Assembly: GCA_009809945.1 (NCBI GenBank)
Contig: WTPW01000420.1
Span: 157,216-221,215 of the forward strand
From: Gigaspora margarita
Lineage: Eukaryota; Glomeromycota; Glomeromycetes; Diversisporales; Gigasporaceae
Length of the DNA stretch: 64,000 bases
Direction: 5' to 3'
In this document: positions 21,861 to 34,393 of the stretch, one piece after another
How the letters are laid out: each line of letters begins with the position of its first letter
How positions within the stretch are numbered: position 1 is the stretch's first letter
Position numbers and translations under genes: made by a program
The notes under the pieces: generated by a model
Seen by the model: the letters and a program-made list of their open reading frames with translations, nothing else
What the model was told of the DNA's origin: nothing
Database searches by the model: none

Positions 21861-24800
21861 CTAAATAGTATAGCTTTTCAACTGATGCAGAACAAGACAA
21901 TAAGTTATTAACGAAAACTCTAGAAAATAGTTCATAAAAGAATTTTCCCTATAAGTATTAGATTCTACATTTTTATCAGATACTTCACTATGTTTACTGT
22001 ACTCTTCTATTTTTTCACCAAGCTCTTCTTCTTCTGCACTTTTATATTTATATTGCTCAGGTTCATTCTCTCTATTCATGCTTTCTTTATTAGCTTCTTC
22101 ATTAGGACTAATAGTGTTTTTTGTATTATCTTTGACTTTTGGTTCCTTTGGTAATATAGTCATTTCCAGATTACATATATCATAAAATGACATACCACAG
22201 GTATAAAAAATTGTATCTAAAAATTGTTTCAATAAAGCCTTATCATTTTCAGAAAGCTTCTTTGTACTGAAGAGAAAACAAAGCTTCTCATATTCAATGC
22301 AATTCATAGTGATACTAATATTTTTTGCATGTATAGCAGTGGGACTAAATGGCATGGTATATTTGATTTTTGCTTTACTTGTCTTTGTTTTGTTCCAGAT
22401 TTTACCAATGAAGGCCTATGGTTTTCTGTTGTTCAGATACTATATATCTCTTCAAATGACTTGTAATGCAAATCATCTTCAGGTATTGGATCTATAGACA
22501 GTGCAGCTGCTCAAAGTCTTTTTGAAAGCAATGAGGAGGCTGATATATAGGCAGGATGATTCACCACATTTTTTAATTAAAAAAAATAATGTCTTAAGGT
22601 GCAACAATGGTCAAAAAATTCTTGTAAATGTGGCTTTAAATAGAAGAAATTATTTTTGTTACTTTGTTATTTTATTTATTTTTTTAAATACAAATGATTT
22701 AATCAATACTTACTTTTTGTCTTATATTTGCTATAGTACAATTTTCATAGGAAACATTATCATCCAAAAGTGAAATTGTTTTCCAGAACTTCTCCATTTC
22801 TATTTTTAAAGCTGTATCAAATATTTCAAATAGCTTACCCTTGAGGAACTGACAATTGAACACATTGTGGATTAAATTAATTAGGACCTGAATGCTTTCA
22901 ATAAGATCATTTTCAAAGCCATTATTTTCTTTAGCAATTTTACAAATATCATTTATTGTACCAACTTTACTTATTAATTTTTCTGATTGATCACTCATAT
23001 TAGTTCTCATTAACCAATTGTTAGAAGATTTAATTAAAAGGTGTTGAGATAATGATCTGCAAAAAAGACCAACAGCTAATGAAATAGAAGGTAATTTAAG
23101 GTGATGGCAACAATGAGACATAAGATTTAAAAACCAACATAAATTTCTCTCAGGTTAGTATTTTGGCTAATATCAATGTTTATTAAACGAGCAGCAACTT
23201 GTTTATTCTCATTGAATGCAAAAATGAGACCGTAGTTATCCCTTGAATTTTTTGAACCCAACACTTTGTAATCCTAGATTTAAAATTGACATAATATGCT
23301 CAATGGGATTTTCCATGAATGTTGTGGTGGTGTCTGAACTGCAACAAAATAATCAAGATCAAAAGCAAAAAAAGACAAATATAGGAAAGTTGAACGTGAA
23401 TATATGTGCAACAATAATTGGACCACCATCTGTATAGAGAAATAGTATAGGCTTTTTAGTTAGTTCTTCTGTAAGAAGTATGTTATATAGTTTTGTTGTA
23501 TTGTGAAGAGGTGAGAAGGGTTGAAATATATGGGTCCTTTAGTCCTATGTGTACTTTGCATAAAAATCATCATTTATTGATTCAGGTATATTACATATTA
23601 TTGTTACACTTGATATGATATCTATTTTAGTATAATCATGGTTAGCAACTGTAAATATAGTATTTCTACTAACTACAACTTTTTTTCTCTTTCAACTGTA
23701 GCCACAAAAAATCAAGGCTCTCCAACTTTACAACGATACTTGTTATCCATAAAAACAAGATTTGTAATTTCTTGAAATTTTATAGCAAATTTTTTTTCAT
23801 AATAAAATATTGCAGATGCATAATGAGCATCTTGATGGTAAGCACATAGCTGATGCGTTTGAACCATAAATTTTAAAGGTAGACAACTAGTAAATTGTAA
23901 GCTACTAAGTTGTGTTGAATTCTTAGGCCAAAATTGTAATCTTAACCATTGTGCACTAGGTATTAGTGTCCATTGGACTTTCTTTTTCAATTTAATACAA
24001 AAGATCATTCACTGATATTGCAGTTGCAAGATGTGCAATTGGGTCATGTTTGCATTTATCCACTGCAGTAACAGTATCAGATGCTTTTTCTTCAAGAAAC
24101 TGTGTAGCAACTCTCCAAAAATCACCATATTTACTAGGTCTTCCACTATTATACTTATGCAAATTAACTGCTATTTCTGAATTTCCAAAATTTAAAGCAA
24201 TTCTAATATGCTTATTAACATTTGCTTGATCTGTAGTCTCAGCTGTAAAAACATCAACAGTTAGCATTCTATAAATTGTCCGAAGAGATGAAGGCTTAGA
24301 GGACCCCAAAATATACATAGATAGGTCAGGTTAATTATAGGGTTACTAAAAAAGAAAATATCTGCATAAAAAAACTTCAAAAATAAGCAAAAAAATTACT
24401 ATAAATAGAAAAGATCTGCATAAAAAACCTCAAAAATAAGCAAACTCATACCTGACCTATCTATGTATATTTCGGGGTCCTAGACTTAGCCTTTGGTAGA
24501 AGCAATTCACAGATATGCAAATAGTTTATTCACATTGCTTGAGTATGGTAACAGAGTGCATTTTCCTGCAATTCATTTATAATTTTTGTATTTTCTTGTA
24601 AAATCTTCTCTTCACTAGCTTCTTTATCAATTTTCCAAATTGAGATTGCATTGAAAGCATTATTACCTGTATTGAATTGATACTCCCCAATTTTGAAGGA
24701 GAATGTATGAGACAAATCTTGTATGTAATGCATTCTTTGTCTGTAACAAAAAAAAATATATTTATTAGCTTTATATACTAAGATAATGTAATTTTATTGT

Positions 24801-25500
24801 GGGTTTATATTGGTTAACAATTCTAAACTTACTTGAAGTAAAGTTTCAAATTTTATATTATAATAGATTCAAATTTCAATATCAGCATTATCTACAATTT
24901 ATTCATTTGTCTAATTTTTTTATATATACACAGGTTCTGTTGGAAGAAATTCTTAAAGGTCAACTAGTTTCCATAATGGTAAATCTTTAATTAATTGTTC
25001 AAGTTGAGAATATTTAGATTTATCTGTAGGTGTTATCCAGATATTTTGCTTATAAATTTGTACTGTTGTAGCTTGATCGATAGTTCTTATAGGAGTTTCT
25101 AATGCATGATTAATAGCAGTAATTTCATATTGGCATTGCAAAAATCCTATATAATCTGAAATAGCTACAATAAAGCTATCTAGTGCATCACAGAGCCAAT
25201 TGAAATTTTCCTTTAGTATCCATGATGAAGTAGCATATAGGGCAAGAGCATAACAATGTAAATTTAATTCATTTGCATCAAACTGTTTTCTTGAGTATTT
25301 ATGTAATTCTGGATTTGCACAGCCAAAAAATTTAGGAAAAGTTCAGGTATGTAATAACTATGATCTTCAAATTTCTTGCAATTACGCATGTCAATATACC
25401 AAATCATTTTAGTCAAACAAGTAACAAATTGCTTTCCTTGCGTATTAGCATATGACTATATAGACTACCCTCTACCATGCTGCTAAATCCAATTAACAAT
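21861..25500 (-). pseudogene. DDE-type transposase pseudogene (Glomeromycotina repeat family)
   Basis: Protein pieces appear on the minus strand in collinear order with frame changes and stops. They are KQFVTCLTKMIWYIDM (about 25440), then CYALALYATSSWI and LETPIRTIDQATT to LPLWKLVDL (25300-24955), HYIQDLSHTFSFKIGEYQF (24730-24670), KHDPIAHLATAISVNDLLY (24050-23992) and QWLRLQFWPKN (about 23940). The catalytic-looking motifs follow: VFMDNKYRCKVGEP (23745-23712), LYTDGGP (about 23450) and ENPIEHIMSILNLGLQ (about 23300). These resemble the D, D and E positions of a DDE core, with Asn or a shift disturbing the first. The C-terminal part is at 23121-22699, with a KCGESSC cysteine pair near 22590, and 22355-21861 (YEKLCFLFSTKKLSENDK, YTCGMSF, then an acidic tail). 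From memory this protein type is repetitive in Rhizophagus. 24740-24955 may be an intron (TTTTTTTTGTTACAG acceptor). A MITE sits at 24301-24480. Confidence 0.75.
24301..24480. mobile_element. 180-bp MITE inserted in the transposase pseudogene
   Basis: Terminal inverted repeats of about 30 bp begin GGACCCC and run through ATATACATAGATAGGTCAGG with one mismatch. The flanks are TAGA on both sides (24297-24300 and 24481-24484), a likely 4-bp target-site duplication. The interior contains two diverged copies of AAAAAT(A)AGCAAA..CATAAAAAA. It splits the transposase frame between GLY-poor pieces upstream and SKPSSLRTIYRM downstream, so insertion postdates that copy. Confidence 0.8.
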
Positions 25501-26134
25501 ATTACTATACAAGTTTAGTTTGCGATTGATTTTTCTAATTGTGAGAAGGTTGGAAAATACAATTTGGCTTAGTGTGTATTTTGCATTAAAATTGTGAAGT
25601 AGTTTCATTGTGGTTCCAAATTTGACTTTACTGTATTAGTTTTGAGCTAATAATGCATGATATTCCTATATTTGTTGTTAATTCTATAATATTACAGTTA
25701 GGGCTAACTTGGGTTGCAGGTGCATTCTGTGTCTTGCTTATTTCAACATGTTCTATTGTTTTAGAATCTATGATATCAATATTATACTTAGGAGATATTT
25801 CTCTATTTGTAAGTTTTATAAAAAAATCTTTTATTGTTATTTTATTAAAAATTGGATGAATATACCATTCATGGATAACTTTAGACCATTAGAGATACGA
25901 ATGCTTGCAATCGGCATGTTTAAAAAAGTTATTATTTTTAAGAGGTTCATTATTATGCAGATAAGTAAATTTATGTATTTAATCTATTTATGAAAGTTGT
26001 TTTCGATTTTTAGTTTTTATTTATTTGTAGAACCAAAATTTTGAGAAGGGTCTAGAGGTAGAGTTTAAATACACTTCAATTCTTTTACAAATATGCCTAA
26101 ATAAATTTTCTTTTTTTACTTCACATAAAGCAAG
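25501..26134. other. AT-rich spacer
   Basis: Overlapping plus-strand ORFs at 25653-25993 are hydrophobic by composition and have no family signal; not called. Confidence 0.4.
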
Positions 26135-26880
26135 AAGATAGTATAACAAAAAGATCATTTAAATGAATTTCTTTTTTTCAATTTTAGAGAAATATTATTC
26201 TACAACTACAAAAGTACAGATTCACCAATTCATTGAAGGAAATTCCATTTTTCAACAATTGATAATTAGTACCATATTTACGCGAAATAACGCACATGGG
26301 CGTTATTTCAAAAATTGGATTTTCTTAAAATAGCATAGTTGGTTTTGAAATAATGCCCATGTGCATCCCGAAATAATGCACACCCCACATACTAATGCTT
26401 TAATAAGCATTTAGAGGCAGATCGAAATTAGACCTTTACCCCAAAATAACGCCCATGCGCGTACTCGAAATAACGCGCATCTCCTCAAAATAACACGCAG
26501 GTGCGCATTATTTCGTGTAAATACGGTAAATAGATTATTGCCTTGTGAAAATCTTCAACAATAAGATAGACAACAAAAGATCATTTAAATAAATTCCCTT
26601 TCTTGTAGTCTTTGAAAAACCTTATCCTATGACCACAAAAACACAGACATGCCAATTCATTAAAGAAAATTCCATTTTTCAACACTAATTATCAGTGTAT
26701 AGACTAAATTTCTTTTTTTATCTCACATAAAACCTTGAACTTCAACAAGTTTGCATAAAAAAGATCTTTTGAATGAATTTCTATTTTTAAGATTTATTTT
26801 ACAAATATATGAACTTGTCAATTCATTGAAAGAAACTTTTTTTTCCAACAACTGATTATCAATATATAAACAATTCACTC
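26135..26880. repeat. Three diverged tandem units, first split by a TIR element
   Basis: Paired landmarks recur: AAAGATCATTTAAATGAATT (about 26150), its variants at about 26575 and 26760, each followed some 80-100 bp later by CCAATTCATTGAAGGAAA-like sequence and TTCAACAATTGATAAT-like sequence (26220-26265, 26640-26690, 26820-26870). The first unit is interrupted by the element at 26272-26526. Confidence 0.65.
26272..26526. mobile_element. 255-bp TIR element rich in GAAATAACGC words
   Basis: Ends CCATATTTACGCGAAATAA and, inverted, CCGTATTTACACGAAATAA pair nearly perfectly; TA flanks both ends (26270-26271, 26527-26528). Inside, AAATAACGC(C/A)CATG(C/G)GCG-like words recur at least five times in both orientations, giving CpG-rich islands in a CpG-poor region. 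TA duplication fits Tc1/mariner-type MITEs. Confidence 0.65.
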
Positions 26881-27515
26881 ATCTTGCACATTATTGTTAC
26901 TTATAGTTCATAATATCTTCCATCTTGATAACTATATATCTATTAAAAATGTTGACAGGTATGTTGGATAGAAGATATTTGTTTTTGACTTATTTTTGTT
27001 CTCAAAATAGTAATTGATCTATGATTCTCTAAAAATGGTTTAGCGTGGATCTGTAAATTCATCACTTAAAGAAATATCAACAAAATATGCAGAAATTGGA
27101 AATCAGTAATTAATTTATGATGCTAAAAGAGGTTAGTGTGAATCTGTCAATCACATTATTTAAAAGCATTGTAATAGTAACTGAAAATATTACAGAGGAA
27201 GAGCAAAAGTTTACAATAGTAATAATGAATGGACAATAAATAATGAATTGCTAAACCAGATCAAATTCAAACCAAAAGGTTCATTTTACTAAGCTATTAA
27301 CTTCAAGGTTATAACTAAATACGCTAAACTATTAACATATAAGATATTATTACTAAGTATTATGTAGTTTAACAACTACCTGTGTTTACTTGGATTTATA
27401 GGTCTTTTTATACTTTGCTTTTTTCAACTAGTATATTATACAGGTGCTACCACAGACCAAAAACAATATATACATGGTTTCTTAACTAAAGGGTTTTTTA
27501 GAAATCAAAACTTAT
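26881..27515. other. AT-rich spacer
   Basis: No gene or supported element seen. Confidence 0.4.
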
Positions 27516-27620
27516 ATTATTATTATACTATTAATTATTGCGTCATAATTATTGCATCATTATTATACTATTAATTATTGCATCATTATTATACTATTAA
27601 TTATTGCATTATTATTACAT
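27516..27620. repeat. About 33-bp tandem repeat, three copies
   Basis: The unit ATTATTGCATCATTATTATACTATTA recurs head-to-tail with small changes. Confidence 0.75.
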
Positions 27621-27741
27621 GAATTAGACTTTTAATTAATTTTTACATACAAATGTGATCCAATTATATGTGGCCATTTCAGCACTAAGTATATTGTCTT
27701 GGAGCTTCCCTGTTGAGACAGTAAGTTGGTATAATATGCTA

Positions 27742-28168
27742 TAGTGCATAACACTTAAAGACTAAAATCATGTGACTTTGTCCATTTTGAAAAATTGTAT
27801 ATTAAATTTTGATGTTTTGTTGATTTCATACATTTTGATTGGCTAAAATTTGATTTTTATATTTTAATTTTGCTAAAATCTGATTGGTTAAAAATTTTTT
27901 AAATTTTAATTTTAAAATTGACCAATTATAGGAGACAAAGTCACATGATTTGTTCCATTTTTGGCAATTTTTTTACATATCATATAAAAATTAAGCATCT
28001 TTAAAATGTTATAACTTAAAAACAAATAATAATTTTTAAAAAACAAAGCCATTAAGTTGTAGTAAATTAACTAAACTACAAATTAGCAGCTTTCTTTTTT
28101 TGAATATCTTTTTGTATCAAGAGCTATTAGCTTTTAAAATTATTTTAGTCTTTAAGTGTTGTGCACTA
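27742..28168. mobile_element. 427-bp TA-flanked TIR element
   Basis: Left end TAGTGCATAACACTTAAAGA pairs with right end TCTTTAAGTGTTGTGCACTA; TA lies on both sides. Subterminal CATGTGACTTTGTCC (27770) and its complement GACAAAGTCACATGA (27935) also pair. Non-coding; Tc1/mariner-like MITE by target duplication. Confidence 0.75.
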
Positions 28169-29461
28169 TATCAATAAAATGGTACTTAGATCATACAACT
28201 ATATACTACATTTTTATTTATTTATTACAAATCAAAAAGTTGAGTATAAACTAGTTGGAGACAAAACTAAGTGGTCCGATTTTTGATTGGCAATTCATTC
28301 AATTGGATTCAATACCACTTTATTGTATTATTTGAATTACTAACAGATTTTTTTGAGTAATATTTTCTAGTAGAATACATTTTTGGCCATGCCCTGTAAT
28401 CATCTTATGACTAATATCTGAATTTGATAGATTTTTTAAAATTATAATACCTAAAATCTTGATCATTAGAAGTTATACTCCATGTCCAAATAGAAATTTA
28501 GTAAAAAACTAAAGGTATTTATGCATGTATTACAGATTAGGTGGTGTGATTATTTGATTATTGCTCATACAAGAACCTGCAATTAAGTTTTTTTTAGTCC
28601 AAATATTTTGCACTTTATTTACTCTATAATTAGAACATTCAGATATTTTTAATACTAATAATTAGAGGATTAATCATTCTTCTGGTTAGTTGTAGATTCT
28701 TTATTTGCAAAATTACTTGTTGGTTTGGGTTTTTTATTTTAATTCTTTTTTCTTATACAGGGCTTTGTAGCCTTAGGGCCGTGTCATTAATCACCTGATT
28801 ATTTTTTATTAGAGACCTACCCTCCTTCTTAATATAGATTGGTCAGGTTCCTATATATAATTTTAACATGTTTTACCCCTTTTCCCCTAAAAAATCACCT
28901 GATTTTTGTCACTCCCCTTATCGATTGGTCTTAATATCAACTGTTCATGCTTTATGATTATTAATTTTAAAATAGATCTTGAAAAAGTTTGAATATCTTT
29001 ATAAGTATAAATATGTTTATTAGCATATATATATATACTGTATATATAGTGCCAATTTATTGTTTTCAGGAATTACTACAAATCATATTTTTTTTATTTA
29101 ATAAATTTAGTTTATAAGTATAGATATTATTTATTTATCAATATAGCATATCAAATTCATCAATCTCTAATTTATAATATACTTTTTATTTATATTAAGT
29201 TAGTTGACTAGTATGTTAAACATTTATTTGCTCTAATGTATAGTTCGAGTTGGTTTGTGCTAACTAGCATTTTGATATTTCACCAACTCATATATATTTT
29301 GGTGGGTATGTTAATAGCTTATTTGGGTAATTGAATATGCTTATATATATATGCCTTTTAAAAATAAATAGATCATTGAAAACTAAAATTTTAATATTTG
29401 AATTAGCATGGTTTAAATAACTGCTACAAAGTCACAACTTTGTGTTTCTTAAAATTACTGT
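28169..29461. other. AT-rich spacer
   Basis: No gene seen. 28760-28960 is slightly GC-richer, with ATCACCTGATT repeated at 28793 and 28887, possibly a diverged element. Confidence 0.4.
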
Positions 29462-29694
29462 CTAGCACTATATACAGTACCTGGGGTCTTATATTTTTTA
29501 AATTTAATAGTACTCACCGGTACTATGAGGAACCAGGTACTATATGTGGGGATATATTATATAAAAAGAATAAATTGAATATTTTCATACCCAGGTATTA
29601 TTTAAGAATTAAGCCAGATGGGTAATAAATAATACCCAGATCTTAATCATAAAGAGTATTAATTATTCATTGGGAATACCTTATATAGTGCTAG
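29462..29694. mobile_element. 233-bp TIR element
   Basis: CTAGCACTATATA at the left and its exact complement at the right (29682-29694). Next to the left end is CAGTACCTGGGGTCTTAT; a related piece, CAGTACCCGGGTCTTAT..TTTTTTAAATTTAATAGT, occurs at 48808-48880. Target could be TA or CTAG. Confidence 0.65.
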
Positions 29695-30747
29695 ATGGTA
29701 GTTGTGAACCTTTTTTTTTTTTACAAAAAGATGTAAATCAAGAATGAAGTCTAGGTAATTATTTTATTAATAAAATGAATATCAAATTAATATATTGTCA
29801 AATTTTATATTTAAAAAATCACAATAATACAAAGTTCTACCTATTTTGCTATAATTTATAATATGAAATCAATAAAAATTTGAAATACACTAAATAATAT
29901 TATAAATAATATATACAAGATAATAATACAAACAACATAGCATGCTCATTCTAAGGGTTGCACTATAAAAACTTTAATTAAATGTGGTCTTTTTATGAAT
30001 CTAGATAGCCTGTTATAAACACAAAGTGTATATTTTTTTATACTATATAGTATAAACTCTCAGTTGTATACTATACCCAGGTATAGTAAAGGATTTAAAC
30101 TGGTTCTTGTATCTAGCCATTTAAGGTAATATCAATACTAGGGTGAATATTATATTACTATTATGTATAAACAAGATTTAGTATTATTAATGTTAACAAA
30201 TAATATAAAAAGCCCATATTAGATATTTGAATTGTGGGATAATAAGCTTTAATAAAAAAATTTTTTTATTATAAAAAAAAACCATGTGCCTGTATTACTG
30301 ACCACCACTCATAATATAAAAACCAAGTTTATAAGTTTGTATGGCCTTAGCTTCATCTTATATTGATTACTTATGTAAATTTATGGTTTAATAGTTAATC
30401 CACATCATTATCACAGTGGCACATGAATTTATATTCACCTATGCCAAATCCTATGCTGATTTGACTAGTAAACTGCTGCAAACCCTGAGCCATTTACAGT
30501 TTATTTGGTATGGGCATATGATCCATACAGTCCACAGAATGCAGACCAATCTGAACCATACCCATACAAATCTGAACATTGCTTGTGCCAAAAAAGCCCA
30601 TGCCTATCTAATGCAATCCATGCCAATCCAGTTCAATTTTCTTATGGATCATTATTATTGCTCATTCAAAAGACTTTATTAATACAGAAGGAAAAATACA
30701 TGTTAAATTTAGGGTTCTGCAAATACCCATACTGGCACATAGGCACT
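29695..30747. other. Spacer; GC-richer part at 30400-30747
   Basis: 30400-30747 has many CCATGCCAA/TATGCCA words and two overlapping plus-strand ORFs without a family signal. Similar TGCCAGGC/CCAGGCAT-rich DNA continues beyond the hAT element at 32076-32380, so an older repeat was split by that insertion. Confidence 0.45.
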
Positions 30748-30755
30748 ATGCCAGG

Positions 30756-32067
30756 CAGTGTTGGACTATGACCTTTTATGACCTATATGACCTTTATGAC
30801 TAGTCATAATTTATTTGGTCATAAAAAGAGAATTATGACCTTATGACCTAAAATTAAAAAAATTAACNAATTAAAAAGCTAAATTCATAATATTATACTA
30901 TATATAACATTTTACAAGCAAATATTCTTTATTTTTCATATTTGTAATTTGCAGTATTATATCACCTTTAGTGCTTTAACAAAAAGTTTTTNTTGAGCAA
31001 TTTTACAATAGGGCCTCTAACTATTAACCTTAACATAGACCCTAACTCTAATATAAATAAGCTTTAAAAACTTTTGTTGGTGCGCCTATTAATCACGTGC
31101 TGGTGAAAATCTGTAGGTAGTGCTAAGATGATGGTTATATTTGCATAATTATACAATTTGCTTGCAAGTGCCAACTGGTATAGAAAATAGTATATGTGCT
31201 AATCTAGATATATATGTATATTAAACCTAAGGGAAGTGCAGTAAATCACATAATTTTCTGGGGGGTCGCCCATCTATCACGTCCTATATATATATAGTAT
31301 AAACAGCCAATAATATTGAAGCAAAATTGATTATTAGTTAATCGCAGATAGTTGCTACATAGTAAAGTCTAAATTCTACTATGTCAATCGATAATTATCG
31401 ATTAAGTAAACTTGTTTGAAAGATCAAAATACACATACTCTGAAATTTTTATTAAAATTAAAGAATTTTTTATTATTTAACTTTTAATTTTTACGTTCGT
31501 CGATATATTTTGTTAAAAAATTTTAATTTTTCCGTCGAACGTAAAAAAATAAGTCAATTAATAATTCTCTAATACTTATGAAAATTTTGTGGTAAGTGTA
31601 TTTTGACCTTCTAAATAAGTTTACTTAAGCGATTTTAATCGATTTGCTTAGTAAAATTTAGACATTACTATGTAGCGACTTTTGTCNATTGTGAGGTAGC
31701 TTATTTTTAGGTCAAAGCCATTTTTGAGTTTATGAAATTTGATTGGTCAACAGTCCTATCACTAGGGGGGTCAGGACCTATGTAAACCCTAATCACGTAA
31801 TTTACTGCACTTCCCTAAATATAATACATGTAATTATTTTAAGAATGGGTTGAGTCGCAAACTAAAGCAATTTATATTTAAAATATAGTAATTTTATATA
31901 CTAGCTATATGACTAGATCATAATTGGTCATATGACTAATGGTCATATTAGTCATAAAAATAAGTCATAATTTATATGACCAAAACCTATATGACTATCA
32001 TTATATGACCATTATGACTAGTGGTCATATAAAAAATATCATATGACCGCATTTTTGGCCAACACTG
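30756..32067. mobile_element. Non-autonomous hAT element, 1312 bp
   Basis: Ends CAGTGTTGG and CCAACACTG are inverted repeats of hAT type, flanked by a perfect 8-bp target duplication ATGCCAGG (30748-30755 and 32068-32075). The subterminal parts are dense arrays of TATGACC/GGTCATA words (30765-30850 and 31905-32050), likely transposase-binding repeats. There is no transposase ORF. A second element (31231-31815) is nested inside. The three single ambiguous bases of the window (30868, 30992, 31687) all lie within it. Confidence 0.9.
31231..31815. mobile_element. Harbinger-like foldback element nested in the hAT element
   Basis: Ends GGGAAGTGCAGTAAAT and ATTTACTGCACTTCCC are inverted repeats, flanked by TAA on both sides (31228-31230, 31816-31818), which is the 3-bp target duplication typical of PIF/Harbinger. 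Inversion continues far inward: TAGTTGCTACATAGTAAA pairs with a sequence near 31650, and ACGTTCGTCG (31494) with CGTCGAACGT (31532). No ORF. Related fragments: 32760-33085 and 39415-39675. Confidence 0.8.
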
Positions 32068-32759
32068 ATGCCAGGTACTAGGCCTTGTGCTATGCCAGAA
32101 CCTATAAGCAAAATGCACTAGCAATTTTAGGCTAGCATCCTTGTACTGTGCACACAAAAATGTAAAGTAGGAATTTGCAATTGCTCATACCAGGCATAAT
32201 AGCATTATACCAGGCATTAATTCTATTAATAGTTCTAGTGCCAATTTTTTAAAAGTTGCTAATATTTTTGGGCCAGAAATGAGATGTGAGGGTCTATATT
32301 AGGACTTTGCAAATGCAGCATATGCCTTATTAAAGCATAGTGCCAGACATAGTTATGGGCTCTATATTTTATTAGTATGTGTATTGAGCTCTAGTTTTTA
32401 TATATGTGGCCCAATACAAATTTTATATGTTAAATATAAAATACTATAAAAGTGTGTAGCAAGACCTGAGTCTATTTAATTTCACTAATTTTTAAACTTT
32501 TTGTAAGCCCTGTGTCTAGTATATATTGGTAAATTAAAAGGTTCTATCATAAAAAGTAAGAGAAAATTAAATAAGAAACATATCATCTTAAATACTTTAA
32601 TTGTGACAGATTAAAATGAATAAAATATGTACAGTATAAAAAAATTAATAAAGCCATCAAAAAATAAATTTTTTGGGGCACATTTTTTAGGATTAGGGCT
32701 TAAAGTTAAAGATTAGATTTAGAGTAAAATTTATATTCAACAATATAAGTGGGTTTTAG
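32068..32759. other. Spacer, older repeat with TGCCAG words
   Basis: Continuation of the repeat interrupted by the hAT element; no gene seen. Confidence 0.4.
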
Positions 32760-33085
32760 AAGGTTAAATAAAGTTGTTTAAGTAAACATATTTAGGAGAT
32801 CAAAATATGCATTCTCTAAAATTTACAACAAAATTAGAGAACTTATTAATTGGTTTTTAATTTTTATATTCAATGAAGAGATTAAAATTTTATTAACAAA
32901 ATATATTCGATGAATGTTAAAATTAAAAGTCAAATAATAAAAAGTATTCCTATTTTGATAAACTTTTAGCATATGTGTAGTTTAGTCTCCCAAACAAGCT
33001 ACTTATGTACTAATAATTGATTTACATAGTAAAATTTAGACTTTACTATGTAACAACTATTGGCAACTAGCCAAAAATCGATTAC
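32760..33085. mobile_element. Internal fragment of the Harbinger-like element family
   Basis: Shares with 31231-31815 the series AGTAAAC..GATCAAAATA, TTTTAATTTTTA, AACAAAATATATTCGATGAA, and TAGACTTTACTATGTA.CAACTA. The GGGAAGTGCAG termini are missing. Confidence 0.6.
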
Positions 33086-33234
33086 ATCTAAAACACCAGA
33101 TTTTTAGTATCCAAAAGCGTCCAAAAAAGGTAGCTTATTTTGGAACATATAGTATAATTGTATATTTAAACAAGTTTATTAAATAAAAGTAAGTATTAAG
33201 AAACTTGTTTAAAATTTAAAAATATATTTATATC

Positions 33235-33437
33235 AGTCAAACTCAAACTAGTTTGCAAACTTCAAATCAAACTCAAATTAAACATTGTATAAAATTTGGG
33301 TTTGGTTTGAATTTGATTGTTTTTTTATTTGAGTTTGGTTTGATTTCAAACTTTATAAAATTTATAGTTTAAGTTTGGTTTGATTTGGGGTTGATCAAAC
33401 TCAAATCAAACCTGGATCAAACTTCGGAACTCTAAGA
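33235..33437. repeat. CAAACTCAAAT low-complexity element, related to the MITE at 38331-38615
   Basis: Alternating CAAACTCAAAT and its complement form a long imperfect hairpin. The right end GGAACTCTAA is the complement of the TTAGAGTTCC terminus of the 38331 element, so this looks like a truncated relative in reverse orientation. Confidence 0.5.
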
Positions 33438-34393
33438 TATAGATAGGTGTATTTGTTCTCACTACTATATGATATAAACAAAGAAGTAAATAAATAGTCA
33501 TAAAGAGAAAAATATCTATATATTATAATCTGATAGGCTAATTTTAATGTTTCAACTACCACTATGCTCGTAATTATCATTTTTTGTTATATGCATGAGA
33601 GAGGGTTACTTAGTACAAATTGATTTATTCTTGGGAAAATGCCAGATTCCAAAAAAACAAAAATTACACAGTAAATATCTCCCTGCAGTTTACTATATTT
33701 TTTTACTAGTTCACATGCAAATTATAAATTAACTAATATAAAATCTTGTAAAGAATATTTTTACTTAATAATAAACCTTTGATTAATTAATAAAAATTTA
33801 AGTTATTTGCATTTAAATAATTTGATCAAAAATTGATTATCCAATTTTAATAGATCAGAATAAATTATCTAATCTTAATTAAATCAAAAATAATCAACAA
33901 ATAGAATATTTATATTACACAATGCTTTCTGATCAAGGTCTATCAAGACTAATTAAGGCTGAGTAGATCAGAATATTAATCATTGATTATGTGATTTTGT
34001 ATAACACAATACAAAAATCATATTATCTCAAAAATTCTTATTTACCAATTTGTCTGGTTTTTATTGACACCCTATATTAAATAGTAATTGGGCTCAAATA
34101 GAGGTGTGATAAAAAGGGCTTTATTTGATGTGATTATATAGAGGTTATTATAAAGAGAAAAGACTGTATCTTTTTTGTAAGTTAAAGATATCTGTTAAAG
34201 ACTTTATAAAAAATAATAAACTCATACTTGAAGATTAAAGATGCTTGGTTGTGAAATTAAAGAATTAAGGTTCATGCAGTATATTAATTATTTTGGTTTT
34301 TTAATAGGTTGTTGTTCAGGTATAGTTCTTTAATTATTTAATTAGTATCTTGGTTGCATGTGTGCAAGTAACATAATTACTTAGATATTGCTA
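33438..34393. other. AT-rich spacer
   Basis: No gene or supported element seen. Confidence 0.4.

Noticed and set aside
25653..25993. Overlapping plus-strand ORFs suggesting a membrane protein
   Set aside because: Composition-driven hydrophobicity in AT-rich DNA, two frames open by chance.
30416..30771. Two overlapping 88-codon ORFs
   Set aside because: They lie in repetitive CCATGCC-type DNA and one runs into the hAT element; no family signal.
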